Origin: Paenibacillus lutimineralis
GTDB taxonomy: Bacteria; Bacillota; Bacilli; Paenibacillales; Paenibacillaceae
Direction of reading: 5' to 3'
NCBI RefSeq assembly: GCF_003991425.1
Contig: NZ_CP034346.1
Coordinates: forward strand, 3,261,501-3,325,500
DNA length: 64,000 nucleotides
Each line of letters begins with the position of its first letter. Within the stretch, counting starts at the first letter, position 1. This document shows positions 34,606 to 43,201 of this stretch, in pieces. The notes beneath the pieces were generated by a model that was not told where the DNA came from, did not search any database, and saw only the letters and a list, made by a program, of their open reading frames with translations. The position numbers and the translations under genes are program-made.

Positions 34606-35091
34606 TCAGACCGTCAAATCATTTTCTGATTTTATATTAATCGCTTCTTGTAGAAGTCGTTGGAGGATAGCAGTAAAAACGGCGATAATCAACGAAGCAA
34701 AAATGATGATGAGTCCCATTATTCCAAGAGGAGGGTCAACTTTATTTGCTATAAAATGGAAGAGGGGCAAACCTAATACATACAAACCACTGATTATAAT
34801 CGCACAGTACTTTATGTTCTTTAACCCCTTTACAGATAATTCCGAGAACGCTGTGTTCTCGTCAATGTACCGTAAAAGATTAAAAGCCTGATAGAGAGCA
34901 AAGTAAAAAGGCACAGCCGATCCATACATCACGATGAAAATGAGATATTTCATTGGGGAAATATTTGGATACAATTTTGATGCGAAATTCGCCATATGGG
35001 GTACTAAAAATATACATAAAGCAAGAACTGCAATTCCAGCCAGAAAAATAATTACCTTTAAGAAAGTTGTTGAACCTCGTTTAACATTCAT
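34606..35091 (-). CDS. DUF2975 four-helix membrane protein
   Basis: The 161-residue protein has four hydrophobic segments (FLKVIIFLAGIAVLALCIFL, LIFIVMYGSAVPFYFALYQ, AIIISGLYVLGLPLFHFIA and GLIIIFASLIIAVFTAIL) and the DUF2975 motif LLRYIDENTAFSELSVKGLK. The C-terminal tail contains LQEAIN(I)KSENDLTV as usual. GAGGTG is six bases before ATG 35091. Pairing with an Xre regulator suggests that the membrane protein modulates the regulator, though its role is unknown. Confidence 0.85.
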   Translation of the reverse strand: MNVKRGSTTFLKVIIFLAGIAVLALCIFLVPHMANFASKLYPNISPMKYLIFIVMYGSAVPFYFALYQAFNLLRYIDENTAFSELSVKGLKNIKYCAIIISGLYVLGLPLFHFIANKVDPPLGIMGLIIIFASLIIAVFTAILQRLLQEAINIKSENDLTV

Positions 35092-35349
35092 ATGAAGCAC
35101 CTCACTTATTTAATAACATTATAAATTTAACACGTTATTTATCGTTTTGCAATAAATCTGTATTGTTTTTAATTATATTATTATTGTTATTTATATATCC
35201 TTTTAATTTTGACATTCATTAGAATATTCACAATAAAAACTCGACCTATAACTAATGGATCGAGTTATAAATTTGTTTTTATTTATTCGACTTTCATTCA
35301 TTTATATAGTTGAATTTCAGTACCCGACTTTGTTATCATTCGACAGATT

Positions 35350-35391
35350 ATCTAATCGGCTATGAATACAAGTTCTTGTCCATTTCGGCTA
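35350..35391 (-). repeat. subfamily A transposon-end-like element, inner site only
   Basis: The reverse orientation tail ATCTAATCGGC and the core ATACAAGTTCTTGTCCATTT are present, up to TTCGGCT. The terminal side has been replaced by the tetR coding sequence that follows. Confidence 0.65.
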
Positions 35392-35870
35392 GAGAAACCC
35401 TATAACAAAATTTCTATCAGGGACATTTGTAAAAGAGCCGATTTATCTCGTCAGACCTTTTATAATTGTTTCAATGAAAAAGATGATATTCTTCGATTCT
35501 GCCTGAAACAGGGTTTTAATGCCCTGTCACAGGAACTGGCTGCTAAAAAAAGCCTCCAAATGAGGGATATCACTGATAGCTTTTCTGCAATTTTTTTGGA
35601 AAATGAAGTTTTACTACAACTTATGTTAGAGCATCACCTTGAAAATATCATAGCTGATGAGCTATCTGCTTCTTTATCTACCTTTGCTTCTAAATGCACA
35701 ACCGACACAAAAAATACATATATACGATTGCTTTTTTTTCTGGTGCTCTAACACACATACTATTTTGCTGGCTTAAAGATCCTCAACGAATTTCCTCAGA
35801 AGAATTATCAGAGTTACTACTAGAAATTTTTTCTGGGAATTACTATAAGCTAGACTTAACTTATTCATAA
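35362..35870 (+). pseudogene. TetR/AcrR-family regulator, 5' replaced by a repeat and 3' frameshifted
   Basis: The open frame starts inside the repeat; its first about 10 residues (MNTSSCPFRL) are repeat-derived. From about residue 11 it is a TetR-family protein, with PYNKISIRDICKRADLSRQT and FYNCFNEKDDILRF. The first helix is lost. Near 35740 a run of eight T shifts the frame: the annotated frame ends LLFFLVL, while the next frame continues SGALTHILFCWLKDPQRISS and ends LDLTYS at 35870. Seven T would restore a normal C terminus. The gene is dead. Confidence 0.8.
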
Positions 35871-35874
35871 AAAG

Positions 35875-35922
35875 AAAAATCAAGTGGATACTCGCTTGAG
35901 ATAAATTCCGCTTGATTTCTTT
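35875..35922 (+). terminator. rho-independent-type terminator
   Basis: AAATCAAG and CTTGATTT pair around a 25-base loop, with T-rich flanks. It follows the tetR remnant. Confidence 0.6.
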
Positions 35923-36101
35923 ACCTAAATTTTAATCTCTATTTATTATTGTTTTTCAGTGCTATTATTTGCTATTCGCTTCAATAGTCCCTCAAGCCTC
36001 AATACTTTTCTTTATAGAGTATGATTTTCTTTATTGCACCAGGCAACCCAGCAATATTTATATGGTAAGAATAATTTATCGAGATTAATTTTCTACTTTC
36101 T

Positions 36102-36250
36102 ATATAATCGTCTTTGGATACAAGTTCTTGTCCATTTCGGCTAACGATATAAGTTCTTGTCCTCAGCCCGGGACAAGAACTTATATCGTTAAAACAAAAA
36201 AGCCGCGATTTTCGCGACTCCTTAAGCGTATATGTTCTTGTCCTCCGACA
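36102..36250 (-). repeat. transposon-end-like element, subfamily A, complete, right of an inverted pair
   Basis: On the minus strand it starts TGTCGGAGGACAAGAACATA at 36250 and shows the hairpin, the inverted arms and the inner site like the copy at 27792, with about 95% similarity by eye. Its inner tail (ATATAATCG) has diverged. Confidence 0.8.
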
Positions 36251-36463
36251 TCTTGGCGATAACTCCCGGAAAAAATAGGCTTCAAAAATACCTCGCTCCT
36301 TCTCGGTCAAGCAGCGCAGCATTTCGCGGAAGGTTTCAAAAACTTCACTTCTAGCGATAACCTCCGCGGGATCGAGACCGATGTTTCGATGCTTGTAGTC
36401 AACCTTTTGACTCAGTCTCGCTAGCAGTTCGTCTACCTGTCCACCCGGCTCCCTCTCTCCCAC
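36251..36463 (-). pseudogene. truncated sigma-factor-like or regulator fragment
   Basis: From GTG 36463 the minus strand reads GEREPGGQVDELLARLSQKV and EVFETFREMLRCLTEKERGI followed by FEAYFFRELSP, which looks like the region before a sigma-70 region 4 helix-turn-helix. It is cut exactly at the TGTCGG terminus of the neighbouring element, and the frame then runs on through repeat sequence. Identification is tentative. Confidence 0.4.
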
Positions 36464-36482
36464 TATGTTCTTGTCCTGTGAT
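36464..36482 (-). repeat. type C terminal site
   Basis: On the minus strand TATCACAGGACAAGAACAT, close to the type C sites at 22120 and 42555, with the first bases degraded. Confidence 0.4.
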
Positions 36483-36603
36483 AAGAATAGTGGTCAAAAC
36501 ACAATGGGGTGTGCGCTGCGTAAACTTCTGTTCTAATGGATGCTGGAAGAGGGCTTCACAAAAATAAATATAGTAACAGATGCTTTTGCAGACTGGAATG
36601 AAA

Positions 36604-36678
36604 TAGAACTTTATATCATAAAAATAAAAGCTGCATAATACGTGGCCTTAAATGATACTATGTTACTGTCTCCCGACA
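36604..36678 (-). repeat. degenerate subfamily B element
   Basis: The minus strand starts TGTCGGGAGACAGTAACATA and shows a decayed hairpin and TATGATATAAAGTTC. The inner half is missing. Confidence 0.5.
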
Positions 36679-36681
36679 TCG

Positions 36682-36720
36682 ATGCCGGCAGCCGCGTCTT
36701 AGTTGTTTATTAAACTATAG
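36682..36720. repeat. 39-bp repeat, copy 1
   Basis: ATGCCGGCAGCCGCGTCTTA plus the following AGTTGTTTATTAAACTATAG recur at 40957-40995 with five differences. Each copy lies at the 3' side of a minus-strand gene. The inner part TTAGTTGTTTATTAAACTA is a dyad. Confidence 0.55.
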
Positions 36721-36764
36721 TTCTCCGTTAGTTTATTATCCTACACCAGTCATAGATATTAATA

Positions 36765-37163
36765 TTACTTAATTCGTTCTTCTGTTTCTCTAGCTAACAT
36801 CCATTTTCTATTAATTAATTGCCAATTTTCAATAGTAAATAATCTTGCTATTATTTTTTCATCTTTTTCAATGATTAGTTCATAAAATACGACAGCATTT
36901 TGAGTATCCTTTAAGCGAATAACCCTATTTTCGAATTTCTTTTTGGCCCCTAAAAGCTGTGTAACGGATTGTTGCATTCCGGTTACTGCATCATTTTGGT
37001 TAAATATCATCGGCTTTTCTTTTATACCATTAAAAAACGCTACATAGTAATCTTCAGTCATTCTTTCTAATGAAGAGGTGTCTCCTGAAATCATCGCCTC
37101 ATTCCAATCCGTGATGAAATCATCGTGCATTTTTGTAAAATTAATTAATTGATCATCCAACAT
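36765..37163 (-). CDS. NTF2-like (DUF4440/SnoaL-type) protein
   Basis: The 132-residue cytoplasmic protein has the cone-like NTF2 pattern: an N-terminal helix pair (FTKMHDDFITDWNEAMISGD, TSSLERMTEDYYVAFFNG), and strands ending FYELIIEKDEKIIARLFTIE and NWQLINRKWMLARE. Such proteins are small enzymes or ligand-binding domains. AAAGGGGG lies before ATG 37163. It is a single gene between repeat elements. No catalytic residues stand out. Confidence 0.65.
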   Translation of the reverse strand: MLDDQLINFTKMHDDFITDWNEAMISGDTSSLERMTEDYYVAFFNGIKEKPMIFNQNDAVTGMQQSVTQLLGAKKKFENRVIRLKDTQNAVVFYELIIEKDEKIIARLFTIENWQLINRKWMLARETEERIK

Positions 37164-37435
37164 TTTAATTTTACCCCCTTTATATTAACTCTCAGTGTCC
37201 AATTTATTATTCTACATTTTCTTGACTCTTTCCTTCCTGTTGTTGTACATAGCCATTAATTATATTTTCGGAAATTTTATAAGCAATTTAGCAAGACATT
37301 TCGAATTAGTCAAATTAATTATATGAGCACTCCTGCCCTTTTAATGGAGTCGATATCCATTTAAATTTAAACTAACCTACCCGTTAGTTTAACAAAAATG
37401 GCATCTTTTCAACTTTCCTGCTGCCGATGAGATCA

Positions 37436-37580
37436 TATCGGGAATGTAACAAAGTTCTTGTCATCAGTCGGGAATGATATCAAGTTGTTGTCATCGTGTT
37501 TTGACAAGAACTTGATATCATAAAAATAAAAACCGCATAATCAGCGGCTTCTAATGTTACTATGTTTTTGTCACCCGACA
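37436..37580 (-). repeat. transposon-end-like element, subfamily B, complete
   Basis: The minus strand begins TGTCGGGTGACAAAAACATA at 37580 and has the hairpin, the inverted arms and the inner site of subfamily B. About 65 bases beyond the inner tail (from 37373, containing TACCCGTTAGTTTAAC) are shared with the copy at 56826. It abuts a truncated phosphotransferase gene. Confidence 0.8.
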
Positions 37581-37616
37581 ACCATAGAACTTTTATTACT
37601 ATGAAGTTTTCTTATA

Positions 37617-37934
37617 TTACCCTTGAACTAATGCATATTCAAAAGAGAAGTTAGTTTTACTTAGATCCATATGATATAGCTTAGGTACACTGATATTATA
37701 AGAAGTCAACAAATCATAATTTTTCTTAAACAAATATGCACTGTTTGATGTAAAAACTTCTTTTGTATGTAAGTTTTTAAAATAACTTAAGGAATCATCC
37801 CATATGTATAATACGCATGTGAATTGGTCTGAACACTCTACTCTATAAGTTCCCTTCTGTGCTCCTCCTAGAATCCTTGTAAGAGAATTTATCTGATATT
37901 CCTTCTTAAATACCATTTTTAATATCTTTTGCAT
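37617..37934 (-). pseudogene. aminoglycoside phosphotransferase-like protein, N-terminal fragment
   Basis: The 105-residue frame contains ILGGAQKGTYRVECSDQFTC and LYIWDDSLSYF, followed by LLTSYNISVPKLYHMD and EYALVQG. This is the N lobe of an APH/choline-kinase-like phosphotransferase. The C lobe with HGD and DxD motifs is missing. The subfamily B element starts 36 bases after the stop. The 5' end also looks damaged: a better start (MEQCLMSKKRYAKD) lies in another frame upstream. Confidence 0.65.
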
Positions 37935-38063
37935 ATCTTTTTTTACTCATTAAACATTGTTCCATAACATATCTCCCATCATCATAATTCTACAGCAATT
38001 AAATTATACTTTATCCCCAAAAAAAATATAGACTTTTAATACAGACTGTAGTTTCATGTAGAT

Positions 38064-38104
38064 GAAAGTTTTGGTATGGCCCGAATGCCTTACCAAGACT
38101 TTTT
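38064..38104. terminator. stem-loop, probable terminator
   Basis: TTTTGGTA pairs with TACCAAGA through a GGC/GCC inner stem, followed by TTTTTAT. Confidence 0.5.
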
Positions 38105-38116
38105 ATATTTATAGGT

Positions 38117-38161
38117 AACTTAAAAGTGCCTGTCTGTATGGATTACAGGCACTTTTAAGTT
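38117..38161. repeat. perfect 17-bp inverted repeat
   Basis: AACTTAAAAGTGCCTGT and its complement are separated by 11 bases. It could be a bidirectional terminator or a small mobile-element end. The region 38162-38445 has no gene. Confidence 0.6.
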
Positions 38162-38445
38162 CCATTCTGATGAATTTATCATCTACAACTCGATTGATTT
38201 AATACTTTGATATATGCATGCGTAACTCTTGAAGAAATACACATTCTGACAATAAATACTCTGTTGCATCTTGTAATCCTGAGACTCTGCATTTTGCGCG
38301 GCATGTTATGTCTCAATGCTCTTGTCAATCGAAACTTATTCTTTACACTTAAAGTAATTCAATGTCTATTCACTTTTTTAAACTACTTTGGCCAATATCA
38401 TAATACTTGTCTAATTAGGTTTCTGTAGATAAAAAAACTAGCAAC

Positions 38446-40002
38446 CTATACAGATTCAAATTTGTGTATCAACGCCAATGCTTCTTCATGATCAGGTTCA
38501 AGTTTTAATAATTCTCGGATGTAATTCAGGGCATCTTCTTCTAATTCTAACTCGAAACAACATATAGCTAGACAATAATATACGGTTGATACGATCTCCT
38601 CTTCGTCTTCATGTATCGATATTTCTAAAAACCGTTTGGACTCCTCGTACATTTCCATCTCGAAAAGGACCAATCCAGCATCAAGAGCTAGATCATAACG
38701 CTGCTCCATAACGTAGTACGATGACCACATCAAATGTATACCTCTCAAAATATCCTGCAGTTCATCATCGCTTGCATCTGGCAACAGCCTTACGATCTGC
38801 TTCGCACTCTGAATAAAAAATTCCGCATCATATCCACCCAAACGCCAAAAGCTTAAAATCTGCTGCAGACCCATACTATCGATCTTATTGTCCATCCATT
38901 CCTTAATACTAAAGAATTCGTCTGGACCAAAACGCTCAATAAATCGACGATAGGCTAATCTTGTATTGGAATAGTTGATCGGCGTATCCATATAGAGGAT
39001 ACAACCTACATTAATATTTTTATAATGATGCGGGGGAAATAACGCGATGGCTCCTCTATTTTCAAAAACATGCTGGATGGCATGGTAGTTAGCCGTAAAA
39101 GAAAAACTTCCATGTAAAATCAACTCTGGTGGTCCTGAAAACTTCCAGTTATCCAGCAAGTGATCGCCCTTGTCTGCTGTGATTAATAGGAATCCTGCCT
39201 GGGACAACTGATTCAAACGCTCTAAACAAGACAATCCCGCAACGGGGAATAAAATATGCGAGTCCTCTAATTGCTCCTGATACATGGTTATGACATTACG
39301 GTAAGGATACGCTTCTTGTTCATACTCGGGTGCCTGTCGATACTCATAATTCAATGAAATTTGATGTAATACTTCGGATGGTTGAAGTGAATCCATATGT
39401 TCAGGATATTCCACCAACACATCCGCTTCACAAATATGACCATCGCCAACATAAAGTAACTCTTGCGGGATACCATCAAAAAAGTAATTTGCAACAATAA
39501 TAACAGGTTGTGCCAAATCACCTTCACTAATCGTTGTTCCTGATACGATTAAGTTCAGAACGGTATCATGAACAGCATCAAATTGTGCAAAATCGAGTAG
39601 CCCTCCAGCGATAAAGGATTGTAGCGCAGGATGCTCCCTCCAAGCTAGAACATTATTCATCGCCAAATCTGTCATCACATAACGAAACGACGGCAACGGT
39701 ATCCCAGCATAATCTCTTAACTGACACAACTCATGGATTACATGAGAAGCAAGACGTCCCGCTCCTGCTCCAAGTTCCACAATCAAGACGGGCTCTGAAC
39801 TATGTCCCTGACTAGCACGATCTTGAAGGAAACCAAATATCATTTCCGCATAGGAAGTAGCAATCATTGGATTACTCGTTATGTATTGAGGAACTTGGTC
39901 ATTATTCCAAGCCTTCATACCCTTTTGTTCATAGTACGCCCGCTGCAAATCCCATATAGGCGCCTCGCTAAAGCGATAACGTTGTTGTTTAAGATCTGTC
40001 AT
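38446..40002 (-). CDS. MidA-like SAM-dependent methyltransferase with C-terminal TPR region
   Basis: The 518-residue protein begins with FSEAPIWDLQRAYYEQKGMK and ITSNPMIATSYAEMIFGFL. A methyltransferase motif I, VELGAGAGRLASHV, follows, then MTDLAMNNVLAW and VANYFFDGIPQELL, as in COG1565/MidA-type enzymes. The last 100 residues form two TPR-like units (YYCLAICCFELELEEDALNY, IRELLKLEPDHEEALALI). Length is larger than the usual 350-400 because of the TPR extension. The substrate may be a protein, as for MidA. The gene stands alone on the minus strand. Confidence 0.7.
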   Translation of the reverse strand: MTDLKQQRYRFSEAPIWDLQRAYYEQKGMKAWNNDQVPQYITSNPMIATSYAEMIFGFLQDRASQGHSSEPVLIVELGAGAGRLASHVIHELCQLRDYAGIPLPSFRYVMTDLAMNNVLAWREHPALQSFIAGGLLDFAQFDAVHDTVLNLIVSGTTISEGDLAQPVIIVANYFFDGIPQELLYVGDGHICEADVLVEYPEHMDSLQPSEVLHQISLNYEYRQAPEYEQEAYPYRNVITMYQEQLEDSHILFPVAGLSCLERLNQLSQAGFLLITADKGDHLLDNWKFSGPPELILHGSFSFTANYHAIQHVFENRGAIALFPPHHYKNINVGCILYMDTPINYSNTRLAYRRFIERFGPDEFFSIKEWMDNKIDSMGLQQILSFWRLGGYDAEFFIQSAKQIVRLLPDASDDELQDILRGIHLMWSSYYVMEQRYDLALDAGLVLFEMEMYEESKRFLEISIHEDEEEIVSTVYYCLAICCFELELEEDALNYIRELLKLEPDHEEALALIHKFESV

Positions 40003-40276
40003 TCCATCTTAGCCTGCTCTCTGTTAGTTACTTACTACATGATTATTACATAAATCAGCTTTGCTTTAAAAATAATCTTATTTGGGTTTAATCTCTAATT
40101 AGATTAGGCTCAACTTTTTACTCCTTATATTCCCCACAATAGATTGACCGGATTCCACTCGTATAAGGAACTTGGACCTTCTAGTAAGCGATCCCCGTTA
40201 CTTATAATACGGTTCACCGCACTGTAAAGGCAAGTTTTTAGAAAAATAGGCTACCCTGACGGATAGCCCCAAATAA

Positions 40277-40645
40277 TTAGGATGCGTTTGCTCGAATTAA
40301 ATAGTAGAATCCTGTCGTCTTTATTCCCTTTTCACTTGAGTGTTTCTCAAATTGTGAAACGATCCGATTGTAACATTCGTCCCTAACATATTTTCTAAAT
40401 CCGTCACTTTGCCCAAAGCAAACCATTTCAACCACATCTTCAGGAGTTGGGATCCAAATGATTTCTTTCAAGGCAGACATTTCAATGTTAGTTAGACCAC
40501 TCGTTTCTAATCTCTCTTGAATCTTATCAAGTATCGGGGTACCCACTGAAGGCGGACCGAATAGCCCCGGAAAGTATGTCCCAAGCTCTCCTCCATCACC
40601 GTTGCCGTCACCGGGATGAAACAATAGAATCGTCCCACCTGGCAA
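40277..40645 (-). pseudogene. SAM-methyltransferase C-terminal fragment
   Basis: The frame starts at a TTG just after an in-frame TGA and reads PGGTILLFHPGDGNGDGG, then GLTNIEMSALKEIIWIPTPE and GFYYLIRANAS. The PGGxxLLFHP motif is motif III-like of class I methyltransferases, so the SAM-binding N-terminal half (about 130 residues) is absent. Intergenic sequence from 40003 to 40276 shows no gene. Confidence 0.55.
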
Positions 40646-40771
40646 TCAGATGGGGGCTATTTTACGCTTACGACCAGGGCAGTGTGTGCAATCAGTAGCA
40701 GGAATCTTTAGAAAAGCTGATATTCCCTACCTCTCCCTCGGGAATGGGACAGTATTTCTGACCCTTCAAAG

Positions 40772-40808
40772 TGCTCCTATTAATTACCGAAGGAGATTAA
40801 TAGGAGCA
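40772..40808. repeat. perfect 13-bp inverted repeat
   Basis: TGCTCCTATTAAT and its complement flank an 11-base loop. It has no T-run and could be an operator or a remnant end. Confidence 0.45.
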
Positions 40809-40855
40809 GCCTATTCTTGATTTCACAACGATGATTTAAGCCTGTACCAAGAAGA

Positions 40856-40891
40856 AAGCCCGGCAATCCACATCTCGGGTTTGCTGGGCTT
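40856..40891 (-). terminator. stem-loop, probable terminator of the secreted-protein gene
   Basis: AAGCCCGGCAA and TTGCTGGGCTT form an 11-bp stem with one G-T pair. It lies 110 bases after the stop of the minus-strand gene at 41001-41831. Confidence 0.5.
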
Positions 40892-40956
40892 CAATCTTAG
40901 ATTAAGTAGTCAAATTTCGATCATTTCATTCCTTATTATAGGAATGCTCTCGATCC

Positions 40957-40995
40957 ATGCCGGCAGCTGCGTTTTAGTTATTTATTAAGCTATAG
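40957..40995. repeat. 39-bp repeat, copy 2
   Basis: ATGCCGGCAGCTGCGTTTTA and AGTTATTTATTAAGCTATAG match the copy at 36682-36720. It directly precedes the stop of the secreted-protein gene. Confidence 0.55.
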
Positions 40996-41000
40996 TGACT

Positions 41001-41831
41001 TTAAACGGGATACGTATACCGTGCGCCATCAGCCACCAATTGGAAGGTGCGGTCCTTTTGCTGCAAGATCATGGTGTATGTCCCTTCAGAGCCCCAATTT
41101 TCAATGGCAAGGGAATAGCCGCTTTTCGACTTGGTGACGAACAATACGTTGAACCATTCCGGCTTAATCTCGCCACCATCTTCAACCCGCCAGGTCGAAT
41201 TCGGATCATCATTTCCGACCATGTCCTGGAAGACTAACCCTTTTGGTGTCGACAACACGATGCTTGCAAGCGGCAGCTGGCCTTTGCCTCGTTGGAATTC
41301 CACAAGGCCGATCTGTATCTCTTTTGATACCTCGCCAATGAGTCCTTGCTTTTTAATTTTCCGTTTCTTGATGCTCTCAACGGAGCGGAGGGTCGTCTTG
41401 GTAAACCCGCCTTTGGTGAGCGCTTTGTACTTCAGAAACGTATGGCCTTGGAAGGCGTCTTTCGTCGTGAGAATAACCGTTTCATTCTCTGTCAGCTTTC
41501 CTTTAGCGACCTTAAAGAGTTCGCCTTCGTCGTGGTCAAAATTCCAGGCTGTCTGCCGGCCGTTACTCTTCTCGGACTGCCTCTGATGCTTCACATAGGT
41601 GATTGCGGTCTGTAGCCCGGGCGCATAGATGGCTTGAATGAAGCGTTTGGGACGGTCGCTATTGTCACTGAGAAGGCGTGTTCCGGATAGATCGGAATAG
41701 GCGAAAGCGAAACTTTCCTCAGATAGCAGATCTGTTGGTTTGCTTTTGACCTCTGCTGCAGTTGCGGAGGCGCTCAGCCCTAAGCTAAGCGAGAGCAGAA
41801 GACATAAGAAGGGAAAGATTCCTTTTTTCAT
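41001..41831 (-). CDS. secreted protein of unknown function
   Basis: The 276-residue product has a signal peptide (MKKGIFPFLCLLLSLSLGLS, then ASATAAEV with cleavage after ATA-A). The mature protein is beta-rich, with DAFQGHTFLKYKALTKGGFT, LASIVLSTPKGLVFQDMVGN and a C-terminal YTMILQQKDRTFQLVADGA. No enzyme motif is seen and the family is not recognised. AAAGGAGCTC lies before ATG 41831. It is GC-richer than the neighbouring AT-rich remnants. The upstream gap 41832-42149 shows no gene. Confidence 0.7.
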   Translation of the reverse strand: MKKGIFPFLCLLLSLSLGLSASATAAEVKSKPTDLLSEESFAFAYSDLSGTRLLSDNSDRPKRFIQAIYAPGLQTAITYVKHQRQSEKSNGRQTAWNFDHDEGELFKVAKGKLTENETVILTTKDAFQGHTFLKYKALTKGGFTKTTLRSVESIKKRKIKKQGLIGEVSKEIQIGLVEFQRGKGQLPLASIVLSTPKGLVFQDMVGNDDPNSTWRVEDGGEIKPEWFNVLFVTKSKSGYSLAIENWGSEGTYTMILQQKDRTFQLVADGARYTYPV

Positions 41832-42149
41832 GAAATGAGCTCCTTTGTTTAAAAGTTAATAATAACCATATTTTAGCAACGTTTAACTCGAAAGCCAATA
41901 TTGGAAGAGGTTCTATTTTCTTATGTAAAACATGAGTTAAATCAACTGAGCTAAAGACATAGGCAACAACACATATGACAAATAATTTCGCATATCACGG
42001 AGTGCGGTTATCATTATATGCAAAATAAAGTACAAAGACCTTTCTTTTTAACTGACGCAACCTAGAGTTGATGGATATTCATGATGAATTGCACAACTGG
42101 CTTCTTCCTCCAACATTCCTAACGCTATTCCGACAGAATGTAGGCACTT

Positions 42150-42203
42150 AAAAAGCCGCATAATTGGCGGCTTCTAATGTAACTATGTTTTTGTCACCCG
42201 ACA
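42150..42203 (-). repeat. subfamily B element, terminal site and hairpin only
   Basis: The minus strand begins TGTCGGGTGACAAAAACATA at 42203 and ends after the GCCGCC/GGCGGC hairpin. The inverted pair and the inner site have been lost. Confidence 0.7.
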
Positions 42204-42248
42204 GTATATGGCACTAGTAAAATAGAAGCTTTGCATAAAGAAATTAAT

Positions 42249-42512
42249 TCAGTTAAGCCATAACATATTCATTTCTTCCGATAAGGGAGATAGTTCGCCT
42301 TGAACCAACGCAATGTTATTTTCAAGATCAAAATGAGACAGGACGGAAAAATCGTCAAGGCCGATTCCGTCGTAAAAAGAGCTTATTTCAACTTTATAGC
42401 CAAAGTTTTTAGAGCATGGCCATTTAGCGGACATGTTGATCGCAACAGAGCTTGCTCCCCATCTCAACGGCTCTACTTTTTTTATCAAATCCGACATTTC
42501 ATATTCCATCAA
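42249..42512 (-). CDS. possible small protein between two repeat elements
   Basis: An 87-codon frame (with an internal start at 42497) reads KKVEPLRWGASSVAINMSAK and ISSFYDGIGLDDFSVLSHFD. The composition is protein-like, but there is no ribosome binding site and no recognised family. It could be a fragment brought in with the elements around it. Confidence 0.3.
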   Translation of the reverse strand: MMEYEMSDLIKKVEPLRWGASSVAINMSAKWPCSKNFGYKVEISSFYDGIGLDDFSVLSHFDLENNIALVQGELSPLSEEMNMLWLN

Positions 42513-42554
42513 AAACCTTATCGTAACTATTGAGCTTTGTTAACCCTACTTTTA

Positions 42555-42592
42555 ATCAATCGGCAATGAGACTATGTTCTTGTCCTATGACA
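42555..42592 (-). repeat. type C terminal site
   Basis: On the minus strand TGTCATAGGACAAGAACATA begins at 42592, followed by GTCTCATTGCCGATTGAT. The tail CCGATT recalls the inner tail of subfamily A, so this may be a compact form like that at 16799. Confidence 0.55.
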
Positions 42593-42781
42593 TATTCCTT
42601 TTAATGCTTGTCCCCGCATACGAACCCTCATAGATGAACGCCCTTCTTCTTGGATTTCAGAACGTTTGAACAAAATAGGCTATAAACATCTTTTCCATGC
42701 GTAAAGTGCGATACTTTGTTCAATTCGCATTTTACTACGATCAGGATACTGATATGTACGATGCCCCGACAAACCATTTAT

Positions 42782-43201
42782 TTACAACGCGGTATACGAA
42801 GCTGACAGATGAGCCGTTTTTCTGCGATAATCGGCCGCGATTCCTGCCTGCACATTCAGCAGTTGAATCATGTCCTTCGTGTTTTGGCCCATGGAGTCTT
42901 CCTGCTGGCCATGAACCGCCTTATTACCTTCTTGCATCTGAGGAGTTCCATCACTCTGAGGCTCCTTCATCTCGCTGAGCAAAATACGGCTTCCGTCCGC
43001 ACGGACAATGTATTGCCTGATATAACCGCCCTCCCGGCATGTAACCAGTTTGCCGCTGCTTTCTTTCGATTTCTTCGACTGATCGTCATCCTGTTCTTTG
43101 CCAAGCTCAAACGTATATTCCGCTGGACGGCGGATATTCTGTTTAGGCTCCGAAAATTTCAAACTTGCCGTGGTGCCTGATTCAAGCCGCAAGTTACTCA
43201 A
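42782..43201 (-). CDS. conserved-looking hypothetical protein
   Basis: The protein of about 136-139 residues is highly charged in its N-terminal half (FELGKEQDDDQSKKSKESSG), has GYIRQYIVRADGSRILLSEM in the middle and IQLLNVQAGIAADYRRKTA near the end. It is soluble, with no signal peptide. TTG 43192 fits the AAAGGAG better than TTG 43201, which lies directly after it. No family is recognised. It is divergent from the MerR gene across a 360-base gap in which I see no gene. Confidence 0.45.
   Translation of the reverse strand: MSNLRLESGTTASLKFSEPKQNIRRPAEYTFELGKEQDDDQSKKSKESSGKLVTCREGGYIRQYIVRADGSRILLSEMKEPQSDGTPQMQEGNKAVHGQQEDSMGQNTKDMIQLLNVQAGIAADYRRKTAHLSASYTAL

Noticed and set aside
27787..36255. 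Target-site duplication for the facing subfamily A ends
   Set aside because: The five bases outside each terminus (TATGC and TCTTG) differ, so a single intact insertion is not supported.
38207..38428. 73-codon plus-strand frame
   Set aside because: It has no ribosome binding site, no domain, and an aromatic-rich composition typical of non-coding AT-rich DNA.
42604..42705. Short frame RTLIDERPSSWISERLNKIG as a recombinase or TniQ tail
   Set aside because: The segment is about 30 residues without a diagnostic motif.
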